NCBI GenBank assembly: GCA_963853835.1
Contig: OY970834.1
Location: 22,016,365-22,080,364 of the forward strand
Length of the DNA: 64,000 nucleotides
From: Calendula officinalis
Taxonomy: Eukaryota > Streptophyta > Magnoliopsida > Asterales > Asteraceae
Reading direction: 5' to 3'
In this document: piece after piece, positions 35,518-48,004 of the stretch
How the letters are laid out: the number at the start of each line of letters is the position of its first letter
Position numbering within the stretch: the first letter of the stretch is position 1
The notes under the pieces: model-generated
Databases searched by the model: none
What the model saw: only the letters and a program-made list of their open reading frames with translations
What the model was told of the DNA's origin: nothing
Made by a program: the position numbers and the translations under genes

Positions 35518-36211
35518 TAGGTTATAACCCGTGAAAAATCACGGGCTGTCACTTTTTATACTGAACGTTAAAAATATATATTACAAAGTTTTTTTTACCT
35601 GATTTAGTTTGACCTGTATTAAATTTTTCTCGTATAAAATAAAAATGGAATATACTTATAACGGGACCAAGTGGGTTGCAAAACATGTACAACATTTCAC
35701 CACCATCTAATCTAACAGCTTTAAGATATACTAATTCATTTAAAGTCAAACGTAGAAAGTAAATAGGTAAATATTATTAGAGTAAGATTAAGATGAAATT
35801 ACTACCATAGAATGCAAGTAGTCTTCATTAACCACTGACATCCATTTCTAGTGTATACCATATTCTTGAGGGACATAAAAGGGTTAGTAGTAAATAGAGG
35901 ATATAGTGGTGGATGTATATAGAATATGTTGACAAACAGTCGGTGTTCCCATGTGTGATTGATGGTATAATGAAAAACACATAGGTAATAACTCAATTTC
36001 AATTTCCATAAAAAGGTGCATTTTATGTATGTAATCCGCATCAAATTGTAGAAATTCAATACAATAAGTTTTGGTATACACATTATATAAACATGAGGAA
36101 ATATAATAACATATGACTAAGGAAAAGTTTTAACTAAATAAATCTAGAAATATAACTAAAAGGAAGTCCAACATCCAATGACAAATTATGAAAAATGTTT
36201 AATAAAAAAAA

Positions 36212-38665
36212 TCAACATAAATTTCTAAATACTTCTTTAAATACAACGTTTGACGTTTTATTCGTCACACCGTCATTTTTATCTTTTATTAATATCTTTA
36301 GTCCTTGTCTGCTTTTTACTCTAGATAAGGCTACATACAATTCACCGTGTGAAAAAACAGGCTCTCACAAATACAGACCCACCTTTGACAATGATTGTCC
36401 TTGGCTCTTATTAGTTGTCATAGCAAAGCAAATAGAAAGTGGAAATTGCCTTCTTTTAAATCTAAAGGGAATATTGGCGTCAGATGGTGTCAAAGATAAT
36501 CTTGATATAAAAGTATGATATCCAACATTGTTCCCAGATATAACAACTGCTTCTATAACACGAACACCCAAAGCCACAATCTGAAGTCTAGTACCATTGC
36601 ATAAACCATTTTTATGGTCAATATTTCTTAATAACATAACGGGAACACCGACTTTTAAAACTAACAGATGATTTGGCAATCCACCTATTTTAATACCATT
36701 AAGCACGTTTGGTGAGTATAAACTTTCATCAAACTGTTCATTTAAAAACTCTTCAGGACAAATGCTATCTGAACTTAAATATTCCTTGGCTTCTACGGGG
36801 AAAATTGCTAAAAACCGATCATTAATATCCCTAACAACTTCGTTTTTAGGGGTAAGTATTGCTCTTTCTTGAAAATAGCCAGGAGTATTTATGTTTTCTA
36901 GCAAAGAAGGATAAACAAAATCAATCAACGAACTTAAGGGGTCTGCAGATGCAGAAATTAGCCAGGAATATCAATAATTGCATTACCATCGTTCGGCCCG
37001 CCAATTTTGCCTTCTCCAATATCCAAAAGCCAATTTGCAAATGATGTGGTTTCTTCAATATCAGCTATATCACTTCCTACTGTCAACCTCATGTTTTTTG
37101 TTAATGTTTTAACTTTGCAGTTTTCCCATATATATGAAGAACTCAACGATGCATTTACTATATCTTGTCTACTCTTGTTTGGTACAACAGGTAGAATCTG
37201 TCTGAAATCTCCACCAAAAACAATAACTTTTCCTCCAAATGGTAGATCATTGTTCACATTATTTCCATCTCTTAAAATATCTCTCAATGTTCTATCCAAC
37301 ACTTCAAAAGCATGCTTATGAACCATTGGCGCCTCATCTTATATTATAAGACTTGTTTTTTTATTAACATCGCCACATCGTTGTTTGGCATTATAGAACA
37401 CATTGAATCTTCATTAAGATAAAAAAGAATGTGAAACCGAGAGTGAGCAGTCCCACCTCCAGATAGTAATAAAAAGCAATACCACTTGAAGCAACATTTA
37501 ATACAATTTCTCCTTTAGACCTTATGGCGGATGAAAGAGTTCTCCATAAGAATGTTTTACCACTTCCGCCGTAACCATAAACAAAGAACACACCCCCGTT
37601 ATCAGAATCAACAGATGTCATAATATCATCAAAAACACCTCGTTGTTCATCTGTTAATGAATGCAAATTTTGATGAAATTCAAGTTGCAAGGTTGTCTTA
37701 TCATAAGATAGCTCGTCTGCGATCATACGATTGTTTGAAGATTCTAAAGAATTGTCATTAGGATATGGCATATGAGCAAAAATTCTCAGGCTAGAATTGT
37801 TAAGGTTTAAAAGAGATTGTATCTCGTACAACGTATAATTTTATAGTTGATTATCTATAAGAGATAAATCTGAAATGGAAATAAAATATGTTAGCATAAA
37901 AAAAAATATGGTAAAAGACAGTTTTATTATAAGTGAATAAAAAATTTCATGTATTACCTGGATTATTGAACCTTCGTTGTTGACGATACAAAATACCATC
38001 TGATAAATACTTCCATATAGTTTCCCATACTACTTCTGGTCTAGACAAACTTTCGTTAACATTGTTGCATATAAAGAACGTAAATAATAACCAGTACCAG
38101 AGAAGCTTGCTTCTTTAATAGCATCTATGTATTCTCTATCATCATCTAATAGACCTCTTTCAAAACATGCATCTCTAAATATTGGACATAAACGACCATC
38201 TACAGTACGAAGTTCTTCAAAAGATTTTGGGCATACGACTTTGTTTAATAAAATTCTTAAAAAATATGCTTCACCGAGATTAGGAGGAACCGAATGAATT
38301 CTACCGATGGCAAAACCTTGCTTACGTGGCTCCCAACAACGTTTATCACTTTTCCATACAAATTTTGTAGGGAATTGAATGTAGGTAAGGTCTTCAGCTT
38401 TTTTATAAATCCTGTTACACTCCATCCAAGATAAGAACATCGAAGAAACAACTGACGGTTTACTTAGAACATTGTCAATATGATATGTTTGACCGTAAAC
38501 AACACTCTGTTTACCATGAAGATGGAAAGGAATTCTGACAACAGACAGAGTCCTGTAATGGACGTCATATCCAATGAACAATCGGGCAAATATAGTCCTA
38601 CTTATAGGCTAGAGAATGGTACACCAATGGATGTACAATTTATGTACATAAATTGTCCTTAAGAT
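36212..38665 (-). pseudogene. Helitron PIF1-type helicase, broken
   Basis: Read from 38581 downward: YDVHYRTLSVVRIPFHLHG, a 180-residue Helitron-specific region, then Walker A GYGGSGKT (about 37567-37590), SGIA, MVHKHAFEVLDRTLRDIL, FGGDFRQILPVVPN, NMRLTVGSD, then IDFVYPSLL, GVPVMLLRNIDHKNGLCNGT and MTTNKSQGQSL, ending YVALSRVKSRQGLKIL and TGA 36212. These are the motifs of the 5'-3' helicase half of the Helitron transposase. Defects: frameshift after SGIA near 37480, several stops at 37330-37400, TAA near 36957, TGA at 36365-36367 where CGA would be expected, and loss of everything before about 38665, including the HUH Rep nuclease domain. Confidence 0.85.
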
Positions 38666-39014
38666 TGAATTAAATACTAATCAACCACTCATCAAATATG
38701 AGTTACAACAGAGATTAAATTTTAGGATTAAGAATAATAACATTTTACTTCTAAACTAATTAATAATCCTATAATCTAAGAAAAGATTCACCCTAAACTT
38801 TATATTGTAAAAGAAATGTAATATGAATAACGGTATTGATTCTTATATTTTGTGCCTACTTATGTGTCTATCCATTTGGATAAGATATGTGTTCAAAACT
38901 CAAAATGATAATATTAGGAAAGAAAATTAGTATATTACACATGTCATCTTATTAAATGGGTAGACACATAAGTAGGCACAAAAAGTAGAAATTAATAACA
39001 TTTCTCATTTTTCA

Positions 39015-39333
39015 TACTTCCTCCGATTCAAAATAAGTGTTACACTTTGGGTTTCATTGTTTTTTAGGCAAAAGATTATAATGATGGTTAAATTAAATTA
39101 ATTGAATGGTTAGTGGATAATGGGTCCCACATCTTTTGAATAAAGTGGGGTTAATGATGTTTAAAAGTCAAAAGTAAGGGTAAATGAGTCATTGCACTTT
39201 GTTAAAGTAGATAGTTAGTGGGTGTGGGTCCTATTATTTTTTGTCAAATAAGGTAATTTTTCAAAGTGTAACACTTATTTTGAATCACCCCATATAAGGA
39301 AAGTGTAGCACTTATTTTGAATCGGAGGAAGTA
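39015..39333. mobile_element. Stowaway-like MITE nested in the Helitron
   Basis: TACTTCCTCCGATTCAAAAT and inverse ATTTTGAATCGGAGGAAGTA are perfect at both ends, with TA on both sides. 319 bp. Same family as the half element at 6124. Confidence 0.9.
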
Positions 39334-39353
39334 TAATATATATGCAGAGAAAC

Positions 39354-40415
39354 GTTCAATGAGGTATATCATTTTTACGAAGTCGCGATGAACAAATCTC
39401 AACCATTCATCAATAAGATCTAATTGTCAAGATTAATCACATATTTTATACATGAAGGGTATTTTGGACATTTGGTACTTAAAAAAATTCGATTTTTTTT
39501 ATTTATTTTTTTATTTATTTTATTATTTTTATTATATTTTTCGTTAAATAATAATATTTATTTGATAATTACGTGTAGTACTTAATCACATGTGATTTTA
39601 TTGTAAAATCACATGTGATTGTATATTTAATCACATTTGATGTTTTAGTTCAATCACATGTAGAGATGCAGACGGGTACGGGTAATAGCGGGTACTGCAA
39701 AACCCGGTCAAATACCCGTCGGGTTCGGGTAGAAAAATACCCGCCGGGTACGGGTAACCCGACGGGTACCCGTTCAATAAAAAAATTAAATAAAATAGGT
39801 AAAACATTTCAAACTCTTAGTTCGTTCAGGCTTATTCCGTTCAATACGTAATGGATTAACGGGAGACGAGCCAAATTTTAACCATTATTAAATTGGGCTA
39901 ATGAGAGATTAAGTGTTGGGTTAAGTTTGAGTAGTGACTCGGGGGCTAAACATGTACTAAAAAATTAACACATTAATATATATATATTCGGGTCGGGTAT
40001 AAACGGTGCGGGTATTATAAAACCCGTACCCGACCCGTACCCGCTCTCGAGTATGAAATTTAAACCCATCTCCGACCCATTACCCGTTTAGACGGGTAAT
40101 ACCCGCCCCGTAAGACTCGGGTACCCGCGGGTACCCAAACCCGCAGGTTAAATTTGCATCCCTAATCACATGTGATTCAATACATAATCACGTGTGATTC
40201 AGTATGCAGTCACATTATTTATTATTTATGAAAAAAATAATTTTTAGAAAAAAGTAAAAAAAAATAATAATAATAATTCTAAAATTTAAAAAAAAAATGA
40301 CCAAAATACCCCTCAATGTATAAAATACGTGATTAGTCTTGACCATTAGATCTTATTGATCAATATTTGAGATTTGTTCATTGGGACTTCGTAAAAATGA
40401 TGGAACTCCTTGAAC
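39354..40415. mobile_element. TIR element, about 115-bp terminal repeats
   Basis: The left stretch from GTTCAATGAGGTATATCA through CAATAAGATCTAATTGTCAAG and ATACATGAAGGGTATTTTGG is repeated inverted at 40290-40415 with about 15% differences. The interior is A/T homopolymer-rich and contains palindromic AATCACATGTGATT units. A hAT MITE sits in its middle. The transposon class is uncertain. Confidence 0.75.
39661..40164. mobile_element. hAT-type MITE nested in the preceding TIR element
   Basis: Ends TAGAGATGCA and TGCATCCCTA, flanked on both sides by ATCACATG (39653-39660, 40165-40172), an exact 8-bp duplication. 504 bp. The interior has repeated CGGGTACCCG and GACGGGTA blocks. Confidence 0.9.
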
Positions 40416-40829
40416 ACAATTATATATATGTATATGTAAATTAAAGGCCGATTTTAATATAAAAACAAAACTTTTACATTGTATGTAAAATATTTTATAA
40501 GCTATTTTTCTTAATAGCTTTTACAATACCACCATCCCCATTCACCCACCCACCAATACAGCCGATACCTACCCATTTCATGTTTAGCCTTAAACAGTCG
40601 TAGAATCGAATTGGGTATTAGGTATCAGAAAAAAAATCGTTTTTGAAGATGGAGACAAAGATGCATGCTTGGTGTATGTAGAATTGTTAATGCGATTATA
40701 GTGTTTGAAACTATCAGGATTATCATGTGCGACTGATTTATGTAAGGAACTAAACTCGCATTTTAACATTAATATATTTCGTCTTCATCGAATTACATTT
40801 CAATTTACAATACAATCTTTTTACATTAA

Positions 40830-40955
40830 GAATGACTTTGATTAAAAATACATGTCTTCACTTTGCTGTTTCCCTTGCCTAAAACGGACCACTTCCCTAA
40901 CTAAATTATCAAGAATGACTTTGATTAAAAATACATGTCTTCACTTTGCTGCAAA
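40830..40955. repeat. 42-bp direct repeat, spacing 83 bp
   Basis: AAGAATGACTTTGATTAAAA through TCACTTTGCTG occurs at about 40830 and again at 40912. Confidence 0.85.
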
Positions 40956-41291
40956 AGTTTGTAGGTTGCTGGAATATTGATAAAAAAAACCACTATACTA
41001 TTAATCTGTTTATATAGAATATCAAATCCCGGTAATTACGCTAGTTTATAATACTGGTTTATACGGAGTAATATATTTTTGAAAATCGCAACAGAGTTTA
41101 TAGCTAGAATAATGCCGGTATTTAAAATTATCAAATCCCGGTTGTTAAGATTAGCAATTTCATAGTAATAAACCGAAATTAGGTGTTTAAATAATAGAAA
41201 TCAGTGTGCATAATTATGATTTTGTTCCGAAAATAATGTAGATAATTAAGGAATATTTCAATTTTATCCTAAATTAAATTAATGTAATTAA

Positions 41292-41543
41292 GGAACCGGA
41301 TTATATGGTTTGAAATTAAAAACTTTGTTGAGGATTTCAATGAAATTCCTGTTAATTTTTCGAATATTTAAATTAAGAAACCGGATTATATGGTTTGAAA
41401 TTTAAAATTTTGTTGAGGATTTCAATGAAAGTGCTGTTAATTTTTCGAATATTTAAATTAAGAAACCGGATTATATGGTTTCAAATTTAAAATTTTGTTA
41501 AGGTTTCAATGAAATTGCTGTTAATTTTTCGAATATTTTGCCA
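41292..41543. repeat. Three tandem 85-bp repeats
   Basis: Units begin at 41292, 41377 and 41462 with GGAACCGGATTATATGGTTT or GAAACCGGATTATATGG and end TTTTTCGAATATTTAAATTAA. They differ by a few substitutions and one short gap. Confidence 0.9.
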
Positions 41544-42082
41544 TTTAAAAAAACGCATGCTGCAAAATTTAAGTGTACTTAAAAAAGGGAATGAATTAAT
41601 TTACTAATTCCTTAATTAATAAAATTATAGTTCGTAAAGTAAAATAATAGGCGGATTGTTTAAAACTTTACATGTTAGTTTAAACAATACGAACACTTGC
41701 AAGTTAATGGATTGTTTAAATTAAAATATGATTATGGAAAACAATACGTAGGCTAGTATTCCTTAATTAATTATTTAAAACTTTCAATGTGAGTTTATAA
41801 CTACCCATAAATTACGCCCTTGTAGTTATTGTATATTAGAATTGCCTATTAATTTTTATTTAAAACTGCCTTATTTTACGCTCTTGTAGTTTTGGATAGT
41901 ATTAATGGTTATAACTATTTTGTAAAGTATTTGATTTGTTTTGTTTTGGGACGAAATTAAAGGATTCGAATTTTGAAAATTGGCTGGAATAAAATGCTAG
42001 AAATTCTAATAAAATGCCACGTGTAATCCTGAGTTCTAAGAGGTGCCACGTGGCCACCTAAAAACCTTATTTTATTATAAGA

Positions 42083-42083
42083 T

Positions 42084-42169
<86 letters not shown>
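42083..42169. repeat. (TA)n microsatellite
   Basis: TA tract between two Helitron ends. Confidence 0.95.
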
Positions 42170-42171
<2 letters not shown>

Positions 42172-42688
42172 TCTACAAAACCCGCCCGATGGGCGGGTAT
42201 GCTGTAAATTTTAGTATGTAGAAAAATGTCCAAAAACTGTATATACTTCTAAATGACATAATAATCGATAGATGTGATGATGATTTTGTACAAAAAAACG
42301 GTAATGAAGAAATGTTACATATAAATGTTACATATAGTTATTTGTTTCCTTCGCTGATTGATCTTTTAAATATTTTTTTGTTTCCTTGTATGTAGGATCT
42401 TTTAAATAGTTATTTGTATGTACGATTTTTTAAATAGTTATTTGTTTCCTTGTATGTAGGAAGCCGTATATGGAGCATATGAATGTAGACCGTAAGCCGT
42501 ACCAGATTCGTTTGCCGTATATGGAGCATATGAATGTAGACCATAAGCCGTACCAGATTCGTTTGTATTAGTGCAAATGACGTGGACCAATCAGGGAATT
42601 TCAAGTGGCATTATGGACGAATAGGAATGCTTGGAATTGCCATGGTGTCAAACCCTCTTCAAATTTAGGCCTCATATATAGGGTAGGA
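42170..42688 (-). mobile_element. Short non-autonomous Helitron
   Basis: On the minus strand it begins TCCTACCCTATATATGAGG (42688) and ends with hairpin CCCGCCCATCGGGCGGG followed by TTTTGTAGATAC near 42170. The canonical CTAG seems mutated. It contains a tandem duplication of 49 bp (42469-42565, TGGAGCATATGAATGTAGAC). Start and hairpin match the larger Helitrons at 43146-46329 and 53853-54528. Confidence 0.7.
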
Positions 42689-43145
42689 TATAGGGTTGAA
42701 TTCTAATAAGAACCCATTTTATTTACAGAACCCGTAGAACTTTTTTTTGGTTAAATATAGGCCCTTTATTTTTTACATCAATGGTTCATATCATTAGTGG
42801 CATATAATTAATTAATTGGGAGGTTAAAAACGGAAATAATGAAGGAAAAAGGGTAGTGTGGGTGTTTCATAACAAAAAAATAAATTAACAACCCCAAATC
42901 GTGGAGAATTACGGTTTTGAAAAGGAAATCCCCAAACTTCAAAGGGAGTACTTGCGGTTTAAAAAGGAAATCCCCAAAAAATTAGGTTCCAATAACAAAG
43001 AATCTATAAAAAAAACCAATATTAGTTGTATTTGGTTAAGGTCGTAAAACACATAGATATTCAATTGTGTTACCAGAACATATATGTATGTATGTATAAG
43101 GCCGTAATACATACCTAATACATCTATGTTTAAGGTCGTAAAACA

Positions 43146-46100
43146 TCCTCACCTATATATGGAGCTACATTCGATTCTGGTATGACAAGTCATCACAACG
43201 CTGGATTCTGATTGGAGGATAATGCCACGTGTAATTCCTTCATTGGCAATCTTCAACAACTACACAATACGATAACTCCAATCGACGCTACATACAAATT
43301 ATACCCTAATTTTAGTCACCCCTTGCATCGACGCTGCATACAAATTGAAAGATATGACAAAGAAAAATAATCGATTCATATGAACCCTAATCAATGGCCG
43401 AAAACCGATTTAAGATAATCGATTCGTAACAGATTTGGGATTGTCGATTTTTGAAAATCGATTCATAAAAGATGATGGGATTGATTTATGATAATCAGTC
43501 GATAAGTACGCCTTCATCCAACTGGATATACGGTCGCAAGCTTCGCATTCGCAGCAATTCGCAGCAGAACTGTAAGCCCTTCAATTTTTTGATGAATTAA
43601 TAACCTAATATTGTAACATTGATTTTGTGATATTCATGTTGATATCTATGTTATTGTTTGTTTCTTTACCTTATTTCCGACGATCCGCCGCCATTTCTTC
43701 AATCCCCGCCCTTTGGTGGTCGGAGATGGTGACGGTGATAACTCTTTCTTCATTAGCTCCCGTACATACCAAAATCGTATACACCATCAGCAATTACTCT
43801 TCAGCGAACACTTAATTTAGTTCATTACAGCAGTTGTTTGAACCACAACAATCCGGTGGTAGGGAGTTTTATTTCCTTTTTCTAGAAAGAAATGGTAATT
43901 TCGATATAAATGGGTTGATTAGGGTTGTGTTTAATTCAAAGATTCATAGTATTATTTGTAATAATATTGTATTTTTTTCATTTACATTTAACAGAACCAC
44001 GAGAAAAGGAGGAACATTTTTTAGAATTACCAATGTTCACAGGAAGATGTTAAGTGGACAACTTCAAATTATTTCTAGATTTGGCTATGATTAAGAAATT
44101 TTAGTGCAGTTCATGAACTCTTTTGATAGAGCTATGAACTTGCTCGATGAAAATTTTCCTTCCTTACATAAGTGGATTGTGAACACTAAAAATGAAGATG
44201 GAAAGGTGAACTTTTTTAATATATTCATAAAAAAATATTAAAAGGTAGAGTTAATTAATCCTTGATCATGTACAGACTACGAACCTAATTAAATTGTTAA
44301 TGCATTTGATATTTTACAATTAGGAGTTCTGAAATTTGAATGAACATTTAGAACACTGTATAAAGGCTTAATTAGTGAGCATAGTTTATTGATCCTTGAT
44401 CCAGTTATTGTACAGAGATAGAGAAACATGGTAATAAAACATTTTTAGTGAGTATTTGCTTGTTTGATAAGGATTGAGCTTGAATATAAATTCAGACACT
44501 AAAATGAACAATGATTTTATCACATTGGCATGATGAACTATGATATGCATTATTCAATAGTCGTGATTGTGTAAGGTCATTGCTAGATATTGGCAGTAAC
44601 TATTATGGACTGTGCTTCTTTATACTGAAATAAGGCAAGAATGTGGCTGTGTAATTGATGCGAGATAGTAGCTTTAGTAGTCTTTATGTGTTCCTCTGAA
44701 ATTTTAGTAAAATGTAGTTTTTCTACTTCTATACGGTGGTGATTACTTGTCACTCAAAAGCCTAATTATAGCCATGAAGTTGTGTTTCTTTTTTCCAGGC
44801 TGCTGCAATGCAAAAATCAGCTACCCAGAAGCAGTCTGCTGCAGATGATGAAGACATCGAGAGAATTATTGCTCTTTAGTGTAATGTAAAATTCTTTATA
44901 ACTAATATACCATGCAAATAATTTATCCACAACTTTTACTTGCTGAATCCTTTTTACGAGTATTTCTTAATTATCTACACATATATATTTTGGTTGCAGC
45001 AATATTTTGACAATAGGCTGAGTAAATTTATTCAGAAGACAGGTGGGTTGAATCACTATCCTCACAAATTTCATGTTTCGATGTCCATTCTTTAATATAT
45101 AGAGAAATATGAATACTAAATAGTTGGGAGTGGGGACCATTTGGACGATGTTCAAGTATCTTTGGTTGGTGAGAATAATTTAGTTTCATCATTTTCTACA
45201 TAGTGTCTTTCTCTTTATATTGATTTTGATTTTACACTATGTCCAGGGCCAGGGGATTAATGAACAAAAGGTCTTCTTCATCAAAGTTGTTCTTTTATGA
45301 CTTGCATGGTTCCGGTGGAAAAGTGCAGGTTATGGCTGATTCAAGGTAAAATCAAATGGTTCATGTAAAGAGGTCAATTTGGGCCGATTTGTTTGATAAC
45401 GGGTCAAACAAGTAGATTAGCAAAATGAAATTGGTTGAATGGGTTAAAAGTTGTCTACTGCACAGGAGAAATTTATATGTTGCCCCGTGGCCATTGTCCA
45501 CCGCCTCACCTGCTTTATAGAGAAGAGACAACACTAATCTAAGAAATGCACGCCCTTTCTCAAATTCAAGTTAATATTCTTCAAAATTAGAGCTTCAATT
45601 TGAGTACACAAAAAATCAGTTTTATTTAGCGAGTGAGAGTTATTTAAGAACCAATTTCTCAAATCTAAACAACAGTTGTTTCAAAACTGATGAAGAAATT
45701 TGGCACCGAAAACCGTTAGTTTCCGTGGGATTTACTCCTGATTTTTGTTCATTCTTCTTCCCCTTCCAAAGCTCAGCTGGTAACAATCTCTTTCCTAACC
45801 CTAATTTTCGTTTTTTCCCTTTCTAATTTACATACTTGCTAATGCGATTGCAATTTAATATATACATATTTCAATCTTTTTATATTTGTCAAGTTCAAAT
45901 TTTAGTGTTTAAATTAAGGGTTTCTGCGTGATGTGGTAGGTTTAGAAACACTAACATGTTTAGTTTAAAGACTCGAGGGTTGTTTTTAGCATTAGGAAGA
46001 TTTAACTTGACTTATTAAACCAACTTCTTAACAACCGTTTTGAAGATTTAACTGTGTTTTATTTGGGTATCATTTGTTGTTGTTGTATAGAACATAGCAA

Positions 46101-46329
46101 TCTTTAAAATGTAACGAGTTTACATGTTTTATAGGTAATTAAAACATATTGTTGCAGGTGATTTTGTTGCACATATATGTTTCAGGAGGCCAAATTGAGC
46201 TGATTAATGATTGGAAAGCTATATTTATTGAGTCACTGTCGTTGTTTTAAAATTATTAATCTTTATTGGTATTATTCTACATAATAAATTTTGAAGCATA
46301 TCCGCCCATCGGGCGGGTTATGAAGCTAG
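43146..46329 (+). mobile_element. Helitron carrying host-gene exons, 3.18 kb
   Basis: 5' end TCCTCACCTATATATGGAG with TGCCACGTGTAATT 80 bases inside. 3' end CCGCCCATCGGGCGGG hairpin, TTATGAAG, CTAG. The flanking bases are A at 43145 and T at 46330, as expected for A^T insertion. It contains three exons of a lysyl-tRNA synthetase gene in the same orientation. An exon-like stretch of unidentified origin is at about 44102-44205 (MNSFDRAMNLLDENFPSLH). Confidence 0.85.
44799..45345 (+). pseudogene. Lysyl-tRNA synthetase gene fragment inside the Helitron
   Basis: Three exon-like units with AG/GT borders: 44799-44877 (QKQSAADDEDI), 45000-45168 (QYFDNRLSKFIQKTGG, HYPHKFHVSMSI, GDHLDDVQVSLV), 45247-45345 (MNKRSSSSKLFFYDLHG, KVQVMAD). 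In order they match the N-terminal extension and the start of the tRNA anticodon-binding (OB-fold) domain of plant cytosolic lysyl-tRNA synthetase, which charges tRNA-Lys. TAG after IIAL, TAA after MSIL and TAA after EKYEY break the frame. The remainder of the gene, including the catalytic domain, is absent. Transcription direction equals the Helitron's. Confidence 0.8.
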
Positions 46330-46688
46330 TATATGTATATTAAACTTTATTGTTAATATAAATGTTCATAGTTGTGCGATTCTTTAACAATATTTATAAC
46401 AATATTTATTCAATATAGTTAATATGTGGTGCTATATAGTAACAATATAGTTATTGTTAATTTGAAATAACATCTATATAACATAAACATGTATGTTACT
46501 ACAAGTACATATAAGTTATAATTCTTAGTACATGCATGTATGTCTATAACCCGTTGGACATGCATGTATAAAAAAGCATAATGTGTAAACGACATGTATT
46601 CAAATCACTTAAAAACTTGTAATGTTGAATAATACAAACTTCACTAAATTATATGAAAAATATGGTTCCAATGGTAATAATCAATATT

Positions 46689-47201
46689 TTATTCATCAAT
46701 AAAATCTTCTTCATGTAATGCATCGTCAGAATCTTGATCTCTTTCGTCTTCATCTAATTCATCGTCAACTATCAAAGGGTAAAACATCGGTTTATAAATT
46801 CAACATTAACAAAATAAAAAATAAAAATAAAAACAGTACAACACAAATAATAAATACGTATGTAACCAATGTATGATTGTGTCAGATTCAACACAAATGT
46901 ATGATAAACAAAACATATGGGATTGCAAACATACATCAATGCATAACACGATATCATAGACATTACATATATGTCATGTATCTGTTCTCAAAATAAGATT
47001 ATGTCACATTTAACACAATTGCATTATACGAAAATAAATTTATCGCAATCAGTTAGTATAAATACGAAAAAATATAAAAAAATATAATTGATGATGTATG
47101 TCATCCTCAGATTCATATGTTGGATTTTGAGTAGCTTCGTCGAAATAACTATCATCATATATGTCTTGAATAATTTTAGTGCAATCATTATCAGCAGACA
47201 T
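46689..47201 (-). CDS. Possible small acidic protein, two exons
   Basis: Minus strand ATG 47201 opens MSADNDCTKIIQDIYDDSYF then DEATQNPTYESEDDIHH. A putative second exon after GATAG at 46768 reads DDELDEDERDQDSDDALHEE and stops TAA at 46689. Both parts are strongly acidic, a shared bias that supports linking them. The donor site is not certain, since the first exon may end anywhere before TGA in the T-rich stretch near 47050. No family recognised. It lies within the family W TIR element. It may equally be a relic. Confidence 0.3.
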
Positions 47202-47527
47202 CTTCTATGACAAGAATGCTAATCTTGAATTGTTATTTGTATGAAAAACATAATATCGATGATGAAGAAGAATTAACAGAGTCTTTTGAACGTGAAATTA
47301 TATCTAATTAATTGGAAGGTATATTATTATGGAAACTAATAACCCTATTAATTAGGGATCAATTCAGTATGGGAAGTTACCATATGAAAATCGGAAATGC
47401 AAAATACCCTTACTACTCCTCGGTGATTAAATATAAATAAATAATAAAATTGATTTATCTTAAATATAATTGGTTTACAATAGTTCTATGAGTTCTGTAT
47501 ATAAAATGGGTTTTGTATGGAATCCAT

Positions 47528-47530
<3 letters not shown>

Positions 47531-47604
<74 letters not shown>
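47531..47604. repeat. (TA)n microsatellite
   Basis: Pure TA between the family W and family Y elements. Confidence 0.95.
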
Positions 47605-47607
<3 letters not shown>

Positions 47608-47980
47608 TAGAATTAGAATCAGAACCAATTAAGGCTATAGAACCAGCGGAACTCAATCTAAATCATTTATTTTTGAAATGAAATGATCATGGAAGACACA
47701 TTAATGTATTTGATGAGGGACCCTCAAATATTGGTTTGCATGAATGTCATTCATGCATGTATACATATATGTATAGATAACACTTATGTATACATACATG
47801 AAAACATATACATATATGTATACATGCATGAATGACATCAATGCAAACCAATATTTGGGGGTCCCTCAACAAATACATTAATGTGTCTTCCATGATCATT
47901 TCATTTCAAAAATCAATGGTTTAGATTGAGTTCTGCTGGTTCTGTATCCTTAATTGGTTCTGAAACTAATTCAAGGCATC
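47605..47980. mobile_element. Foldback element, family Y, copy 1
   Basis: Left GTGTAGAATTAGAATCAGAA then CCAATTAAGGCTATAGAACC. The right end is the inverse (GGTTCTGTATCCTTAATTGG, TTCTGAAACTAATTC). Almost the entire 376 bp pairs with itself around a centre near 47790 (TATGTATACATACATG). No coding capacity. Confidence 0.85.
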
Positions 47981-48004
47981 TATATCTATATATATATATA
48001 TATA

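Larger units (their letters stand above)
35517..42082 (-). mobile_element. Helitron with decayed helicase, about 6.6 kb including nested MITEs
   Basis: On the minus strand the 5' end is TCTTATAATAAAATAAGG (42082) with GGTGGCCACGTGGCACC just inside. The 3' end is a hairpin AGCCCGTGATTTTTCACGGG followed by TTATAAC and CTAG (35517). Both ends are bordered by (TA)n, consistent with insertion at A^T inside one microsatellite. A broken PIF1-type helicase is encoded on the same strand. The HUH Rep part is absent, and the region 38666-42082 is mostly nested MITEs and tandem repeats. Joining these two ends into one element is an inference from strand, flanks and content. Confidence 0.7.
42689..47530. 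mobile_element. TA-microsatellite TIR element, family W (with nested Helitron)
   Basis: Left end: GGGTTGAATTCTAATAAGAACCCATTTTATTTACAG then AACCCGTAGAAC. The right end is the inverse: from 47530 on the minus strand it reads TTGATGGATTCCATACAAAA, CCCATTTTATATACAGAAC, TCATAGAAC. The right flank is (TA)n and the left flank is the Helitron that itself sits in (TA)n. Without the nested Helitron (43146-46329) it is about 1.66 kb. Its termini show the triple AGAAC pattern. A related left end occurs at 56647. Confidence 0.65.

Noticed and set aside
36195..37321. Plus-strand ORFs over the Helitron helicase
   Set aside because: Antisense shadows of the recognisable helicase frame.
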